From assembly GCA_029570375.1 (NCBI GenBank), contig JAKPXB010000043.1, forward strand, positions 65,225-129,224: DNA of 64,000 bases. The letters are read 5' to 3'. A program made the translations under genes and the position numbers. The stretch comes from Bacillota bacterium (GTDB lineage: Bacteria; Bacillota; Clostridia; Saccharofermentanales; DTU023). Shown here piece after piece: positions 36,986-46,667 of the stretch. The notes below the pieces were generated by a model. It made no database searches. It saw only the letters and a list, made by a program, of their open reading frames with translations, and had not been told where the DNA came from. How positions within the stretch are numbered: the first letter of the stretch is position 1; each line of letters starts with the position of its first letter.

Positions 36986-38103
36986 TATCTGACCACCTCC
37001 GTCTTACGTATTTCGTCGAGAATGTTTTTGTTTCTCTTTCCAAATGTAGGGATGATTTGGACCTTTCCACGCTCGTACACCTCTTTGACTGAGGTGATTT
37101 TCTTTGCCTGTTCAATCCCGAGTTCTTTGGATTGAACGGTTACCACGCTTCCGATATCCCAGTCGATAAGGTATTGAAATGAACTGTTCGGCAACACGGA
37201 GCATGTCAATGTTTCGGATGGTTCCATTTGCGAAAGTCTATATTGCGCCTCGTAAATGAGATCGTTAATATTATCGACGCTTCCGCAGTCTTGCCATGCC
37301 TCGCGGCGCTCGTAGCCTGCCAACGCCGCATCGTCCGGCGAGCGTGAGACGGCCTGAATCAGTCTGTTTTCATCTTCTCCCGCACCTCCGGCATAAGCGA
37401 CCGTCACATCGCGAGTGACATCCTGCCGGTACTCGATATTTTCAATATTTTCAAAATCAACCGACATGATAACCGGATGCTCCGATCCTGCCGTTTGGAT
37501 ACGCTCAGGAATGACATCAAAAACGAATCGCTCATCGGTGAGTTGAGCGGTGACGGTGTAACCCATTCCCGTGTATTCACCGATGTCACGCAGTGTTTCA
37601 TCAAGTCGCTTGAATCGCTCGCTCCATACGGCACGCATCCCGCGCCCGAGGTACGGCGCCATGTTTAATGCCGGAAAAGCTCTGTTTGATTCGCTCGGAT
37701 TAACGGCATGTTTTTCGACGTAATGCCGCATGATCTCCTCTGCTGTTGCGTCACCTTGGTCAGGAAACCTGTCCCAACCGAAAAAGTGTGTGTCATCTTT
37801 CCGGTCAGGAATTATAACACGCTGTGAGAAAATGCCTTTTAGCTCGTGCCCCGTCACCATCAGACTCAGATGATCGTCCTCCGTCATCCGCACACCGGTA
37901 ATCTCCCAGATGCGCTTTTCGTCGATCATGACGAGGTTGCCGATCTGAAGTGCGTTTGAGCCTTGATCTTTCAAGCCGATATGCAGTTCAAGTTTGCCGA
38001 CTTCCCAGAGTGAGCGCTCGCCTTGAAAGCTCGTGTACGTGTCGATCACAGCAAGGAGGTTAAATGCCTTATCGATGATCTTAAGTTCCGGATACTGTAG
38101 CAT
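36985..38103 (-). CDS. Phage tail protein, ReqiPepy6 Gp37-like
   Basis: A 372-residue protein matching the siphovirus Gp37-like family: FNLLAVIDTYTSFQGERSLW near the N-terminus and LELHIGLKDQGSNALQIGN. Such proteins are baseplate hub/tail-associated components placed after the distal tail protein. It overlaps its neighbours by one base on both sides, as in a tightly packed structural operon. Confidence 0.78.
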   Translation of the reverse strand: MLQYPELKIIDKAFNLLAVIDTYTSFQGERSLWEVGKLELHIGLKDQGSNALQIGNLVMIDEKRIWEITGVRMTEDDHLSLMVTGHELKGIFSQRVIIPDRKDDTHFFGWDRFPDQGDATAEEIMRHYVEKHAVNPSESNRAFPALNMAPYLGRGMRAVWSERFKRLDETLRDIGEYTGMGYTVTAQLTDERFVFDVIPERIQTAGSEHPVIMSVDFENIENIEYRQDVTRDVTVAYAGGAGEDENRLIQAVSRSPDDAALAGYERREAWQDCGSVDNINDLIYEAQYRLSQMEPSETLTCSVLPNSSFQYLIDWDIGSVVTVQSKELGIEQAKKITSVKEVYERGKVQIIPTFGKRNKNILDEIRKTEVVR

Positions 38104-38996
38104 TAGACACCTCCAAAGCGAGAGAACGTCCGGATGATGACGGTTGCCGTTGTGGTGTCATCGCCGGATGAGTACGACAATTCATTTGGGCCGGGCTGTA
38201 ATTGAAACCAGGTCGATTGAGGGTCGATTGCCCCGACCGCATTTTCAATCGTTCCGGTCGCTCTGACGATTGTGGCAAGCTTAGCCCCGCGCTCCGTGCT
38301 AATCGTCAAACGGTCGCCTGCGGCGAGCTCACGGTTGACGGCCAGGAACTCACCTGTCTTCACAAGCTCAATTCTCGGCCTTGTAGCGGTTCCTGTTATT
38401 TCAACGTGAATGGGAGCTTGAACATCCCCGTCGTTGACGATTGTTGCCACATAGCCTCGCGATCCGAACCGGATGCCGGGAGTCAATTGATTTACAGCAG
38501 GGATATTCAACGGGAACTTAAACCCTCCTGACAAATAGGCGAGCCGATTAACTGTCGCCGTTTCAGTACGCCACGCCGGATCCGGACAATAGAAAACGAT
38601 CTGCATCGGGAAATAATTTCTTAAGCGTCGACCGTTTTCACGCGGACCCTGCCGGACGACGGCCGGTATCCACCAACGTCCATAATCGTTTTCATAGAAC
38701 AGCTTGCCCTTTTCCCCTGACCGGTTTAAGGCGCTCCCAAGGATGCGAATCAATTTTGATCGATTCTCGTACATGGAACGCCTTTCATCACCGTAGACGT
38801 GGAGATTGAGTGTGACCTCGCGATCGTTAAGTCGTAATCCGTAGTACAGCGCGCCGTCCATACCCGCAGGCGTTTGAATGTTGGACGTCACGTCAACCGC
38901 GCCAATGCCGGACACACTCTCAAAGATGTATGGCGGGACAAAAGGCGAGACTTCAACAACCTCTCCTCTCGGATTTATGTATCTGATTTTTTGCAT
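38103..38996 (-). CDS. Phage distal tail protein
   Basis: A 297-residue distal tail (Dit-like) protein. RYINPRGEVVEVS at the start, EVTLNLHVYGDERRSMYE in the middle and YFPMQIVFYCPDPAWR are features of the phage tail family PF05709. It forms the hexameric ring joining the tail tube to the baseplate. It comes directly after the tape measure gene. Confidence 0.82.
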   Translation of the reverse strand: MQKIRYINPRGEVVEVSPFVPPYIFESVSGIGAVDVTSNIQTPAGMDGALYYGLRLNDREVTLNLHVYGDERRSMYENRSKLIRILGSALNRSGEKGKLFYENDYGRWWIPAVVRQGPRENGRRLRNYFPMQIVFYCPDPAWRTETATVNRLAYLSGGFKFPLNIPAVNQLTPGIRFGSRGYVATIVNDGDVQAPIHVEITGTATRPRIELVKTGEFLAVNRELAAGDRLTISTERGAKLATIVRATGTIENAVGAIDPQSTWFQLQPGPNELSYSSGDDTTTATVIIRTFSRFGGV

Positions 38997-39002
38997 AACT
39001 CT

Positions 39003-42000
39003 TTACCTCCGAGAGAGCCGATCCAACATCCGTTCGAGATCGCGCATCATCTTTGCCGGCGTCTCTTCTTCTGCGTAATAATTCACTACGATGGTTGGGA
39101 GTTGTTTTGACGGTCGTCCTGGGTCCTGGGGAGGCACAATGGGAAGGGGCATGCCATGACGTTTCAAAAAGTTTGAAGCAACCTTACTCGCTTCTTCAGC
39201 CATCGTCGCCCGGTAGCCTTCAATCTGTCGAGTAATCGCCTCAAACCAGACGTTAATGTCCATTGCTTTCGAAGCAAACCCTTCGTAAAGCCGCTCCCCG
39301 AGCGATTTGCCCACCGCATCATAAGCAGGCGCGAAAGACTGAATTAACTTGATGATGTCTTTCTGATTGCCGGACATGATGAGCTGCTCCGCTTCCGCGG
39401 TCAGGTTGTACTCTTTCAGGCGTTCATCGTAGAACTTGTCAAGGTCTTCGAGTTGTTTTTCAAGGGCTTTTTGCTCTTCTTGCGCACGCCTGTCAACTTC
39501 ATTAGCCTGCTGTCTAAGCGCTTCCTTTGCGTCTTCGCGCTCGTTGCGCTTCAACCACTGAGCCAGTTCGTCTTTCTCTTGTTTTATTTGCTCGGATAGC
39601 TTCCGCCGGTTGTAAGCATCGTTTTCGTACTGTAACTGCTGCTCAAGTGCCGCAATCTTGCGCCGGCGTTTCCGTTCCTCCTCGGCGCGGTCTTCGCCCT
39701 TGGTCAGCTCGTCAAGCGCTTTGATCTGTTCCTCAATCGCTTCGCGTTGTGCCTCAGACCATTCTTTCCAGTTATCCATGCTCGTGCGGATATGACCTTC
39801 TTCTGCTTGGCGTTGCGCTTCGTATCGTGCACGGAGAGCTGCCAAAACGCCGTCTGCGAGCTTTTGGAGATTTTGAGTGTCACGTTCCTTGATTTGTTGC
39901 TGAACGGCATAAAGCTGCTTTTCGAGCTCAATCCTTGCGTCCGTACCTTCCTTATATTGGTCCATCATGGCGCGGATTCTCTCGCGCTGCTGTTCGAGGG
40001 TAAGACGGCCGTAATAGACATCGATTTCGTACGCACGCCGCACTTCCTCCTGCCGCGCTTGATAGAGTTGTCGTTCGACCTCCATGTATTCGACGGTGCC
40101 CGCTTCGTGTTCCGAAAGCTTCTTTTCGAGTATTGTGATCTCTTCGGCGAGCGTCAGTTGATTCATCGCTTTCGCATGTTCGAGTTTCGCACGTTCCAGT
40201 TCTTGGTCACGTTCCTTGATTTGTTGCTGAACGGCATAGAGCTGCTTTTCAAGCTCAATCCTTGCATCGGTGCCAACCTTGTACTGACGGATCATCTCTT
40301 GGATGCGCTCGGCTTGTAGCTCGAGTGTCAGACGGCCGTAGTAAACATCGTCCTGATAAGCGGACATTTTCATCTGCTTTTCGAGCGCATAAATCTGTGA
40401 TTCGAGTGCAAGTCGTGCTTCGGTGCCTTGGGCGTAAGCGTTTGCCATCTGCTGTAATCGCTTGATCTGCTCGGCAACCGTCAGTCGATCCATGGCGACA
40501 TCGCGATCAAAAGCTGATTGGGCGAGCTGCTTTTTCAGTTCATGCAACCGCTGTTCCAGCTCCATACGAGCATCTGTCCCTTTTTTGTATTGAGCGATCT
40601 CGCGTGCGGTGATCGTGATCTGATCTTGCAGTGTGAGCCTGTCAAGCGCCACGCCCATGTCGTACTGCTGTTGCCTCTGTTTCTTTTGCAGATCATAGAG
40701 CTGCTTTTCGAGCTCAATCCTGACTTCCGTACCTGCCTTATATTGGCTCATACGGCGCTGCGTTTCCTTGATTTGCTCCTCTGTTGTAAGCCGATCATAG
40801 TACACAGCCAAGTCATAGAGTTGCTGTTCTTGTTGTTTTTGCAATTCGTAGAGTTTTCGCTCTGCCTCAAGCCTCGCCTCTGTTCCAGCCTTAAAGCTTT
40901 TGACGATGGCGCGCTGAGCGGAGATTTCCCCGGCAAGCGACAGTCGATCCATAGCCTTGGCGTGTTCAAGGTCGCTCAGCCTCTTTTGCTGCCTCAGCTC
41001 ATAGACCTTATCGTCGATTTCTTGGCGCTCACCGGCTTTTTTGGCGTATGCGGCGCGAACGTGCAACAGCGCAGCTACTTCTTCGTCGACCGTCAGCTGG
41101 TCCAATCTGCGTTTGCGCTCAATCAGTTCCAACTCGCGCTCAAGCGCCTCGTTCTTGTAAGACTGTTCACGTGTTGACGCTTTTCTGCTCCCGCTACCGC
41201 GTCTTGACCTAGGAGGTGTTTTTCGCCATGACGGTGTCCCGCCTCCGCCTCTTCCATACGAACGTGTGACATTAACGATTTGGTTATCCCCGTCCACGTT
41301 GACGCCGGCACTCGCGCCGTCCAGTTCTCTGAGCTTGTTAAGGACGCCATCCAACGCAAAAATGATTTTGTTCGCTTGCTCTTGAGTCGCTGTACCTGCG
41401 TTCGCCATGGCTTGAGCTGTCGCCTTTGCCATTTCCGCTTCGGCGATTGCCAGCTGATAGTTCAAGTCGATCATGATCGCTTTCATGTCAGCGTCTTGTT
41501 GGTATGCGTCTAAGTTTCCTGCGATCTGTTCCGCCGTCACGCCGTACCGATCAGCAAGATATTCGAGTGCCAGTCCGTAGTCTTCCGAGGCTGTATTGCC
41601 TTCCTTTAAGACGTCGATGGCCACTTGAAGATCTGTCAGATCCTGCATCTCCTTTTTGAGCGACTCGTATGAACCGGAGAAACCGCTAATCGCGCCAATC
41701 ATCTCTTTAACGGATGTTTTTTGCGCTCGAATGGCTGAAGTCGTGCCTTCAATTTCAGCAGACGTTCTACTGGCCGAGTTTCTCAGCCCTGCAAAGGCTT
41801 TCTCGACAGCGGACACGTAGGATGAAAGGCCGGCTTGCTTAAACCCATCGACCAAGTTAGACTGCATGTCCGCGAGGGATGTGCGAATGCCGTCTGTGAT
41901 ACGGTCAAAATCCTCTTTCTCGCTTGCGCTTGCTACACCGTCCATGATCCTTTGACCGAGGATTTTCGCTTGATTCATCGCCTCGGACAATGTTGCATCG

Positions 42001-44177
42001 CTTGACAGGCTTCGAAGCACTGTATTAACGACTGACAGGCTGTCCGTATCACTTGTTCCGACGGCCGATACACCGGCAATGATCCGGGCTCTGACCTCCG
42101 TGAGTTCCGCGATGCCATCCGCAACTGCGGCCTCTTTATCGAGCTTAAAGAACTGCTCGAACATTGAAACGGCTGTGTCGGAATCCACCATCGTCCCTTC
42201 ATAGGCCATGTCTGTCATCGCTTGAGCGATTGCGGACTGAGTCTCCATAGGGATGGCGGATGCCGCCTCTCCGATTTTGGCCTTGGCAAGCACGAGAGAG
42301 CGCTCCACGTGTTCTGCGATCTCCGTAGGCGATTGTGCCGCCGTTCTCATGGCGTTATCCTTTGCTGTGACCAGCGCATCTAAGGCTTCCGTATATTGTG
42401 CAATCGATGCCGCATAGGCTCTGCCCGCCGCTTCTCCTGCTCCTATATCTCCGAGCTCTGCTTGTTTCGCTGCATAGTTCGCCCGTGCGGTTTCGATGTG
42501 TGCATCAATCGTTTTAAGCGTGGCACGAGCCTCTTTTAGCTTATTGATCGTTTTTTCGATTTCTTCAGCATTCTTGGCCTCGGCCTCTTCCATCTTTTGA
42601 CGAGCGAGTTCCTTCTGAACGGCGAGCTGTTCTTTCATGTACTCAAGATTCGTGACGAGGAGTACACCTTCCCTGCTAACACCGTCAGCTCTGAGGCCAT
42701 AGGACGATACGAGCTTTTCGGAGATTTGATGCATCTCCGCCGTTTCTTCCTTCGTCCGGAAGGCGTTGTCCGAAAGCTCCGCATACCGATTAACGAGGGA
42801 ATCGGCACCCAGTGCTTGCCGCGTCAGCTCAGCCGCTTCCTCATTCAGCTCACGGAGCTCATCCGCCGCCTTGGCACTTGCCCCCGCGATCGCAGCTATA
42901 ACACCGACAACGGCTGAGATGCCGAGCGTGACCCAACCCCACGGCCCCGAAATGGCACCCTTTAGTGCGCCCAGTTGCACCGTAAGTTTGCTTAGCACCG
43001 GAGATGCCGCCACCATTTCGGCGATCATCCCTTTGATATTGGAGCGAAACAGAATGAGCGCTGCACCGCCGATGGCCAGCGCCTTGCCAAAGTTCAAACC
43101 GAAGGTAATAAGGCTTTGGTTCTCTGTCGCGAAATTCGCCGCGCCTTGGACAAGCTCGTTCAAGATCGAGAGCATAGGCGACAGCCCAACGACATTGGCT
43201 TCTCCGATGGCCACCTTTAGCTTGCGCGTACTTGCTTCCAATGCCAGTTGTGAGCCGGTAAACTCGGCAGACAATTTTGCCGCATCGCCGACTTGGTGGC
43301 GCGTCTCTTCCATGATGCCGAGATACTCGGCCTCGCGCTTCTGAGCGAGCGTCATGGCCTCAGTCGTGATGCCGCGTGCCTTGGCGTAGTCCTGCCACAT
43401 CTTAGCGACGTTCTTTGTGACGCCCGCGTTATCGACCAAGATACTGTTTTCGTTTTTCAGTCCTTCTGTCGCCGTCATGACAGCGTCTGCAAGGGAATAA
43501 CTCGCTTGTCGGCCGAACGCCGCCGCGTCTTTCAGGCGCAAGATGATGTCGATGGCCTCCTGTGCCTCAAACCCTCGCGATAAAAGGTTCTTGACGGCGG
43601 TGGATGCCTGCTCTAGCGGAATGAGCCCATCGGCGGTAAGATCTTGCACCGCCTTGTTGATTACGCCCATATCCTGACCGGTACCCTCGGCGATCGACCG
43701 AAGACCGACCATGGCATTTCTGTTGCCGGAATAGGCGCTCGTCGACTCTTGCAGTGCGGCGCTGAGTCCTTTGTAGCCCCGAATCAAGACACCAACGACG
43801 GCGACCGCCGCAAGCATCTGCGCCTGACTTTCTTGTCTCTGCTGGGCGGACTGTGCTTCAGCTCGCGCCGCTTCTTGTACAGCTTCCGTACGCTTTCGTT
43901 CAGAATCGACATAGCTCTTGAGGCTCGTTCGCGCTTCTTCCAAGCTTGCGATTTTCTGTTCAATGGCCGCCGCGTGCTCGCTGTCGGCCTTATTGGCCTG
44001 ATCCAATTCTTTTTTGAGCGATTGCAGCGCCTTCTCAAGCTGTTTTTCGGTTCTTTCGGCCTTTTCATAGGTGGTGGCCATGTCGGTCGCCGCTTTTTCA
44101 GCGGCTTTGAAACCCTTGTCGATGCCATCAGCGATGGAACGGACGACAAACACCAAGCGATCTACTTCGTAATCCAT
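39003..44177 (-). CDS. Phage tape measure protein
   Basis: A 1724-residue protein, the longest in the window, setting tail length and delivered ahead of the DNA. The N-terminal part is coiled coil (KAAEKAATDMATTYEKAE), followed by a TMP core with hydrophobic stretches (LITFGLNFGKALAIGGAALIL, WGWVTLGISAVVGVIAAIAG). Residues of about 1025-1440 hold eight repeats of roughly 50 residues (D-R-L-T ... GTDARIELEKQLY). It follows the frameshifted chaperone gene. ATG 44177 lies 3 bp after the frameshifted frame's stop. Confidence 0.92.
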   Translation of the reverse strand: MDYEVDRLVFVVRSIADGIDKGFKAAEKAATDMATTYEKAERTEKQLEKALQSLKKELDQANKADSEHAAAIEQKIASLEEARTSLKSYVDSERKRTEAVQEAARAEAQSAQQRQESQAQMLAAVAVVGVLIRGYKGLSAALQESTSAYSGNRNAMVGLRSIAEGTGQDMGVINKAVQDLTADGLIPLEQASTAVKNLLSRGFEAQEAIDIILRLKDAAAFGRQASYSLADAVMTATEGLKNENSILVDNAGVTKNVAKMWQDYAKARGITTEAMTLAQKREAEYLGIMEETRHQVGDAAKLSAEFTGSQLALEASTRKLKVAIGEANVVGLSPMLSILNELVQGAANFATENQSLITFGLNFGKALAIGGAALILFRSNIKGMIAEMVAASPVLSKLTVQLGALKGAISGPWGWVTLGISAVVGVIAAIAGASAKAADELRELNEEAAELTRQALGADSLVNRYAELSDNAFRTKEETAEMHQISEKLVSSYGLRADGVSREGVLLVTNLEYMKEQLAVQKELARQKMEEAEAKNAEEIEKTINKLKEARATLKTIDAHIETARANYAAKQAELGDIGAGEAAGRAYAASIAQYTEALDALVTAKDNAMRTAAQSPTEIAEHVERSLVLAKAKIGEAASAIPMETQSAIAQAMTDMAYEGTMVDSDTAVSMFEQFFKLDKEAAVADGIAELTEVRARIIAGVSAVGTSDTDSLSVVNTVLRSLSSDATLSEAMNQAKILGQRIMDGVASASEKEDFDRITDGIRTSLADMQSNLVDGFKQAGLSSYVSAVEKAFAGLRNSASRTSAEIEGTTSAIRAQKTSVKEMIGAISGFSGSYESLKKEMQDLTDLQVAIDVLKEGNTASEDYGLALEYLADRYGVTAEQIAGNLDAYQQDADMKAIMIDLNYQLAIAEAEMAKATAQAMANAGTATQEQANKIIFALDGVLNKLRELDGASAGVNVDGDNQIVNVTRSYGRGGGGTPSWRKTPPRSRRGSGSRKASTREQSYKNEALERELELIERKRRLDQLTVDEEVAALLHVRAAYAKKAGERQEIDDKVYELRQQKRLSDLEHAKAMDRLSLAGEISAQRAIVKSFKAGTEARLEAERKLYELQKQQEQQLYDLAVYYDRLTTEEQIKETQRRMSQYKAGTEVRIELEKQLYDLQKKQRQQQYDMGVALDRLTLQDQITITAREIAQYKKGTDARMELEQRLHELKKQLAQSAFDRDVAMDRLTVAEQIKRLQQMANAYAQGTEARLALESQIYALEKQMKMSAYQDDVYYGRLTLELQAERIQEMIRQYKVGTDARIELEKQLYAVQQQIKERDQELERAKLEHAKAMNQLTLAEEITILEKKLSEHEAGTVEYMEVERQLYQARQEEVRRAYEIDVYYGRLTLEQQRERIRAMMDQYKEGTDARIELEKQLYAVQQQIKERDTQNLQKLADGVLAALRARYEAQRQAEEGHIRTSMDNWKEWSEAQREAIEEQIKALDELTKGEDRAEEERKRRRKIAALEQQLQYENDAYNRRKLSEQIKQEKDELAQWLKRNEREDAKEALRQQANEVDRRAQEEQKALEKQLEDLDKFYDERLKEYNLTAEAEQLIMSGNQKDIIKLIQSFAPAYDAVGKSLGERLYEGFASKAMDINVWFEAITRQIEGYRATMAEEASKVASNFLKRHGMPLPIVPPQDPGRPSKQLPTIVVNYYAEEETPAKMMRDLERMLDRLSRR
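39880..41105 (-). repeat. Eight coiled-coil repeats in the tape measure gene
   Basis: Eight units of about 50 codons share the pattern (D/G)RLTxxEQI ... YKxGTDARIELEKQLYxLQKQ. Units 6 and 8 are nearly identical over AVQQQIKERD, pointing to internal duplication. Confidence 0.8.
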
Positions 44178-44180
44178 TTT

Positions 44181-44400
44181 CTACCATTCCCCCGCATCTA
44201 CTTCAGCAATATCATCTTTCTCGTCGTCAAGCCTATGCAACGCATTGTATTCATCCAAGACAACGAGGAATTCGTCATAGTAATAATCCTGTAATAATTC
44301 GCGCTTGCTAATGCCGATCGATTCGGCAATGGCTAACCAGCGCTGGAGCCAAGCGTCTGTGTCTGGAGTTGACCGGTTAGCATCGGTTTGATCTTTTTCC
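44181..44400 (-). CDS. Frameshift extension of the tail assembly chaperone (gpGT-like)
   Basis: In the -1 frame of the upstream chaperone gene an open frame runs without its own start to TAG 44183-44181, encoding DTDAWLQRWLAIAESIGISK, RELLQDYYYDEFLVVLDEYN and ALHRLDDEKDD. This is the typical T part of a G/GT tail chaperone. The likely slip site is GAAAAAG (44399-44393), read as AAA-AAG in the zero frame. The fusion would span 44181-44791. G and GT coat the tape measure during tail assembly. Confidence 0.75.
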
Positions 44401-44791
44401 AGACGCGCCCGAAAAAATCAGACAAATCATTCAGTTCCCACCACGCTTCCAGTACATCAAGGAGCTCTGAAGGTGAGAGTGAGAGCAGTACCTCTTTTCC
44501 GACATCAAGATAGAGGCTGGCAAGGTCAACAATGATCTCGGGAGCGTGAACCATGAGTTTTCCGAACAAGTCGAGCAAAAACTCTCTGTCCGCCGTTTTT
44601 GCGCGGTTGATAACGCTCTGAAGATCCTCGTCGGGGTAACATTTCTCCATGATCGTTTTGGGCAGATTCTGGATATCCTCCATCGACGCAACGTACTTCC
44701 CGACGGGCACTTTTTTAATGGTGATTCCGTGGACGTTTTTCTCTTTGGGTAACGTAAGGTCAACCGACTGCCTTCGATTTTTAAATAGCAT
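44333..44791 (-). CDS. Phage tail assembly chaperone (gpG-like)
   Basis: A 152-residue zero-frame product, from ATG 44791 (AAGGAGACAG upstream; a longer start at 44815 lacks a site) to TAG 44333. The sequence NVHGITIKKVPVGKYVASME is typical of Firmicutes phage tail chaperones located between the tail tube and tape measure genes. A fraction of ribosomes should shift near its 3' end to make the longer GT protein. Confidence 0.8.
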   Translation of the reverse strand: MLFKNRRQSVDLTLPKEKNVHGITIKKVPVGKYVASMEDIQNLPKTIMEKCYPDEDLQSVINRAKTADREFLLDLFGKLMVHAPEIIVDLASLYLDVGKEVLLSLSPSELLDVLEAWWELNDLSDFFGRVWKKIKPMLTGQLQTQTLGSSAG

Positions 44792-44868
44792 GAACTGTCT
44801 CCTTGTAGCGAACATTGGATGACGGCTGCCTCAGAAATGAGACAGCCGCCAGAGAGTGTTGTTTATCC

Positions 44869-45447
44869 TTACGTGCCGGCAGGCGGCGTGACAGGAAGCG
44901 GCTCAATCCCTTGAATCCAAGTGAAACCGTCGTTGTACTCGACGTCCTTGATTTCCCGATACGTTCCGTCAATTTTGCGATGGTAAACCCTAAATGTCAG
45001 GACATACGGCGCAATCTCGTTGCCCTCTCCCTTCGTCGCGTGGTCGACCTTGACGTTCATCAGTTTCGCGACCGGGTGACGGAAGAGGCGATAACCGCCT
45101 TTGTATAGCGCCGCATAGGCGAGAGCGTATTCCGGTGCCTCGTCGAGATTGCGCGCCGAATAGATGCCGTCCGGCTCGGCGTACAGCCCGCCCGTGAGCT
45201 TGGCTTCCGTATCAAGTGCTAGCTCGGCAACCGTGATGGTTATGTCCGAGTACTTGTAATCCGTGCCTGAATCGTACACGCCGTCATCGGCATAAATGGT
45301 ATACTCGTCCGTTTGATCGTCTCTCGTGAGCTGTTGAGCAGCCGGAAGTCGCAAGATCTCTCCTACGGAGTAACCGTCTTCAGTGTTTGTGACAACGGGG
45401 AACAAGTTAATTTCCCTCAAGCCTTTTAGTGCTTTTTTCTTGATCAT
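44869..45447 (-). CDS. Major tail (tube) protein
   Basis: A 192-residue protein of the phi13-type major tail family: LPAAQQLTRDDQTDEYTIYA, DSGTDYKYSDITITVAELAL and LRHPVAKL-like strands. It polymerises into the tail tube around the tape measure. The position between the tail completion gene and the chaperone is standard. Confidence 0.85.
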   Translation of the reverse strand: MIKKKALKGLREINLFPVVTNTEDGYSVGEILRLPAAQQLTRDDQTDEYTIYADDGVYDSGTDYKYSDITITVAELALDTEAKLTGGLYAEPDGIYSARNLDEAPEYALAYAALYKGGYRLFRHPVAKLMNVKVDHATKGEGNEIAPYVLTFRVYHRKIDGTYREIKDVEYNDGFTWIQGIEPLPVTPPAGT

Positions 45448-45465
45448 TTTATTTCCTTTCTGCTT

Positions 45466-45843
45466 TTATAAGCCGTCCGGTCCCCAGATGGAGACCTCAA
45501 AATAGTAAGTTGTACGCCCTTTATCGTCATGCCCGAACGAACGCGGACGTTTCCGGGGCGTGCAGTGACACCATCGTTCTTGTGTCAGATTGATTAATTG
45601 TTCTTCGGAGCCGGAGTCGAGCATGTGCGAAAGCTCTGTGGCTATCCGATAGGCGTCAGGGGCACTCTCATGCCTCACTTGGATCTGAGTCAAGCGTGTC
45701 AGCGTTCCGTCCTTCGACGGGAGGTTTCCATACACGAACACCGCGATCACGTGATCAGGAGACGCAGGCAGGAACTCACAAAAAACAGGGCCGTAGCCCT
45801 GTCCTTCGATGAAGCTTTTGATGTCATCAAAAAAGTTTGCCAT
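45466..45843 (-). CDS. Phage tail terminator / minor capsid protein
   Basis: A 125-residue protein (ANFFDDIKSFIEGQGYGPVF, PDHVIAVFVYGNLPSKDG, VRHESAPDAYRIATELSHML) resembling the tail terminator or minor capsid protein in head-tail joining blocks. Started at ATG 45843 behind AGGTG. Assignment rests on pattern and gene order. Confidence 0.7.
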   Translation of the reverse strand: MANFFDDIKSFIEGQGYGPVFCEFLPASPDHVIAVFVYGNLPSKDGTLTRLTQIQVRHESAPDAYRIATELSHMLDSGSEEQLINLTQERWCHCTPRKRPRSFGHDDKGRTTYYFEVSIWGPDGL

Positions 45844-45850
45844 GCTCACC

Positions 45851-46354
45851 TCATTTCACGTTTCGTACTGCGTTTTTCATCTCTTCCGCGATTCGCTTCT
45901 TCCATGTGGGGCGATCTTCATCCACCGCCGATTCCAAAAACTTCGATTCGCCGCCTTTCGGGTGATTAAACTCCGTGTGCTCGTGCTGCACGATGGCATA
46001 GGCGTTCACATCACCCTCACGCCCGGACCCGCCGCCTTCGACGGAATACCCGATCTCAAACTCGACCTCGGTCGCGTCCGGTGTCGGATCAAACGTCGTT
46101 ATTTCCGACACGCTACCGTCTTTGTTGCCGCGCATGTAGCGGACGCCATTGACGCTCACATGTCCGGATTCACGAAGCGAACCCTCTTCGACGGGTGCGC
46201 GAGGCACTGACTTTTCGAGCGTGTCGGCGAGGCATCCGTAGATGGCGTTCGTGGATGATGTGAGCATCTCTTTTTCGAGCACTTTAAATTTTTGCTTCAT
46301 GCTTGACATGAACTTTTTGTAATCCGCGCTCGTTTTAATCGCCCATTGCCCCAT
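45851..46354 (-). CDS. HK97 gp10-family head-tail joining protein
   Basis: A 167-residue protein with ADTLEKSVPRAPVEEGSLRE and EIGYSVEGGGSGREGDVNAY then AIVQHEHTEFNHPKGGESKF and LESAV, all features of the gp10 neck-protein family. The ATG at 46354 lies beside the stop of the previous gene. It helps seal the portal and attach the tail. Confidence 0.78.
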   Translation of the reverse strand: MGQWAIKTSADYKKFMSSMKQKFKVLEKEMLTSSTNAIYGCLADTLEKSVPRAPVEEGSLRESGHVSVNGVRYMRGNKDGSVSEITTFDPTPDATEVEFEIGYSVEGGGSGREGDVNAYAIVQHEHTEFNHPKGGESKFLESAVDEDRPTWKKRIAEEMKNAVRNVK

Positions 46355-46355
46355 G

Positions 46356-46667
46356 CTAGACAAACACCACCCTTCTGTGTTCCTGACCGGAAAACGTCTG
46401 CGGCTTACTCACATCAATCGCAAGGAACACTCGCCCGTCGAGGATCAACTTGTCGCCGATCTCAACCGGAGCAAGCGTCGTGATCTGTGCAGAGCTTGTG
46501 ACTTCCTCACCGTCCTTATTTCGGACGAGACGGTTTCGATAACTCACTCTGCACTTGATGTTTGCTGCCGGTGCGTAATCCGGATCGCCGTAGTGGTCGA
46601 TCCCGGTCCTTTTGTGCCAAGCAATCGATTGATTAAGCGCCATCGCGACAAGATCATTCGCTAACAT
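46356..46667 (-). CDS. Head closure / minor capsid protein
   Basis: A 103-residue phage minor capsid protein (VAMALNQSIAWHKRTGIDHY, YRNRLVRNKDGEEVTSSAQI, RVFLAIDVSKPQTFSGQEHR). This pattern is common for the small head-closure protein between connector and gp10. It overlaps the connector gene by 14 bp. Confidence 0.72.
   Translation of the reverse strand: MLANDLVAMALNQSIAWHKRTGIDHYGDPDYAPAANIKCRVSYRNRLVRNKDGEEVTSSAQITTLAPVEIGDKLILDGRVFLAIDVSKPQTFSGQEHRRVVFV

Noticed and set aside
39747-41177. Long plus-strand open frames opposite the tape measure gene
   Set aside because: They are shadows of a strongly coding minus-strand repeat region with no ribosome sites or recognisable domains.
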